The notes below the pieces were generated by a model. The model was not told the DNA's origin. It was given only the letters and a program-made list of their open reading frames with translations, and ran no database searches. A stretch of 5,316 bases of DNA, from assembly GCA_025057245.1 (NCBI GenBank), contig JANWYC010000089.1, forward strand, positions 1-5,316, written 5' to 3'. The translations under genes were made by a program, and so were the position numbers. Positions 5,015-5,316 of the stretch are shown piece after piece. Numbering within the stretch: position 1 is the stretch's first letter; each line of letters starts with the position of its first letter. The stretch is from Aquificaceae bacterium (lineage in GTDB: Bacteria > Aquificota > Aquificia > Aquificales > Aquificaceae).

Positions 5015-5316
5015 GTGAGAGGGTTATTCTTGTCTGTGGCAGTCTTTGTGGGTGCAGGTCTTATATTATCCTATGTGAAAGCCGGCAGTAGTGCCAGCTC
5101 TACTCTGCAGGATTGCACCGTTGTTGTAAAAATCGTGAGCGAACTTAGGAGCGCCTTGACAAGCGCCCAGAAGAACAACATGAACGATGTTATATGCATT
5201 CAAGCAGGAACTTACAAGGTAACTCAGCCACTAACCTACTACACAGAGGACGGGGACGATGGGCACAATTTAACCATAAAAGCATTGGGTGGACAAGTGG
5301 TGCTTGATGGTGATTC
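5015..5316 (+). CDS. Secreted right-handed beta-helix-like protein, truncated by the right edge
   Basis: The frame is open from a GTG start to the window end (100 complete codons), with no stop. The N-terminus is a classic signal peptide: MR, then a hydrophobic core GLFLSVAVFVGAGLILSY, then a probable signal peptidase site after V-K-A at residue 23. A Ser/Gly-rich linker follows. The mature part contains a helix-like LRSALTSAQKNN and then short strands and turns: DVICIQAGTYKV, a DGDDG turn at 79-83, HNLTIKAL and GGQVVLDG. That is how many parallel beta-helix (pectate-lyase-like, choice-of-anchor Q type) surface proteins begin: entries arise at ICIQAGTY and LTIKA..VVLDG. C34 and C61 could form a disulfide. 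It is divergent from ctaA and has its own promoter. Export is well supported, the fold is likely, and function (adhesin, polysaccharide binding or cleavage) is unknown. The C-terminal anchoring domain, if any, lies outside. Confidence 0.8.
   Translation, partial: MRGLFLSVAVFVGAGLILSYVKAGSSASSTLQDCTVVVKIVSELRSALTSAQKNNMNDVICIQAGTYKVTQPLTYYTEDGDDGHNLTIKALGGQVVLDGD

Noticed and set aside
5001..5018. Five-codon mini-frame (Met-Glu-Val-Glu-Ala-stop) ending on the GTG start of the beta-helix gene
   Set aside because: The GTGA overlap is suggestive of a leader peptide, but its ATG touches the GGAGGT site and has no ribosome-binding site of its own, so chance is the simpler explanation.

Overview
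The window looks like chromosomal DNA from a thermophilic, microaerophilic bacterium, most likely of the Aquificaceae (Hydrogenobacter, Thermocrinis or Aquifex type). This rests on moderate G+C, Arg codons dominated by AGA/AGG, frequent ATA Ile codons, short Lys/Glu-rich proteins, very tight gene packing and the style of the CtaA/CtaB proteins. The taxonomy is inferred from composition, not from a marker gene. No RNA gene, CRISPR array, insertion sequence or integrase is visible.

Layout. (1) Positions 1-444, minus strand: a small exported thioredoxin-fold protein with a CPYC active site. Twenty-three bases beyond it a second gene starts (strong Shine-Dalgarno plus ATG) and leaves the window after four codons. 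(2) 445-634: a divergent spacer with a promoter facing each way. (3) 635-1845, plus strand: mtnD and mtnC, two consecutive steps of the methionine salvage pathway in reverse pathway order, joined by an ATGA overlap. (4) 1817-4894, minus strand: ctaA, ctaB and a 12-helix heme-copper-oxidase subunit I-like protein, with a 7-base overlap at the first junction and a 4-base gap at the second. The last gene runs convergently into the 3' end of mtnC by 29 bp. (5) 4895-5014: a second divergent spacer. (6) 5015 to the right edge, plus strand: the start of a secreted protein that looks like a right-handed beta-helix.

How the genes work together. CtaB farnesylates heme B to heme O and CtaA oxidises heme O to heme A, the cofactor of aa3/ba3-type oxidases. 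The third gene keeps the heme-ligand histidines of oxidase subunit I (H46, H329, H331) but has lost the His-His pair and the Tyr of the CuB centre. It is therefore probably not an ordinary oxygen reductase. A heme-binding accessory or assembly protein, or an unusual NO-reductase-like enzyme, is more plausible. CtaA itself appears to lack one of its four canonical heme-ligand histidines. These two deviations in one operon are the most interesting content here.

A second theme is transcription and translation starts. Three genes (trx-like, mtnD, ctaA) have a near-perfect -10 box only 8-9 bases before the ATG and no Shine-Dalgarno, which suggests leaderless mRNAs. Other genes in the window (the HCO-like gene, the beta-helix gene and the edge gene) have strong GGAGGT sites. 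Both modes seem to coexist.
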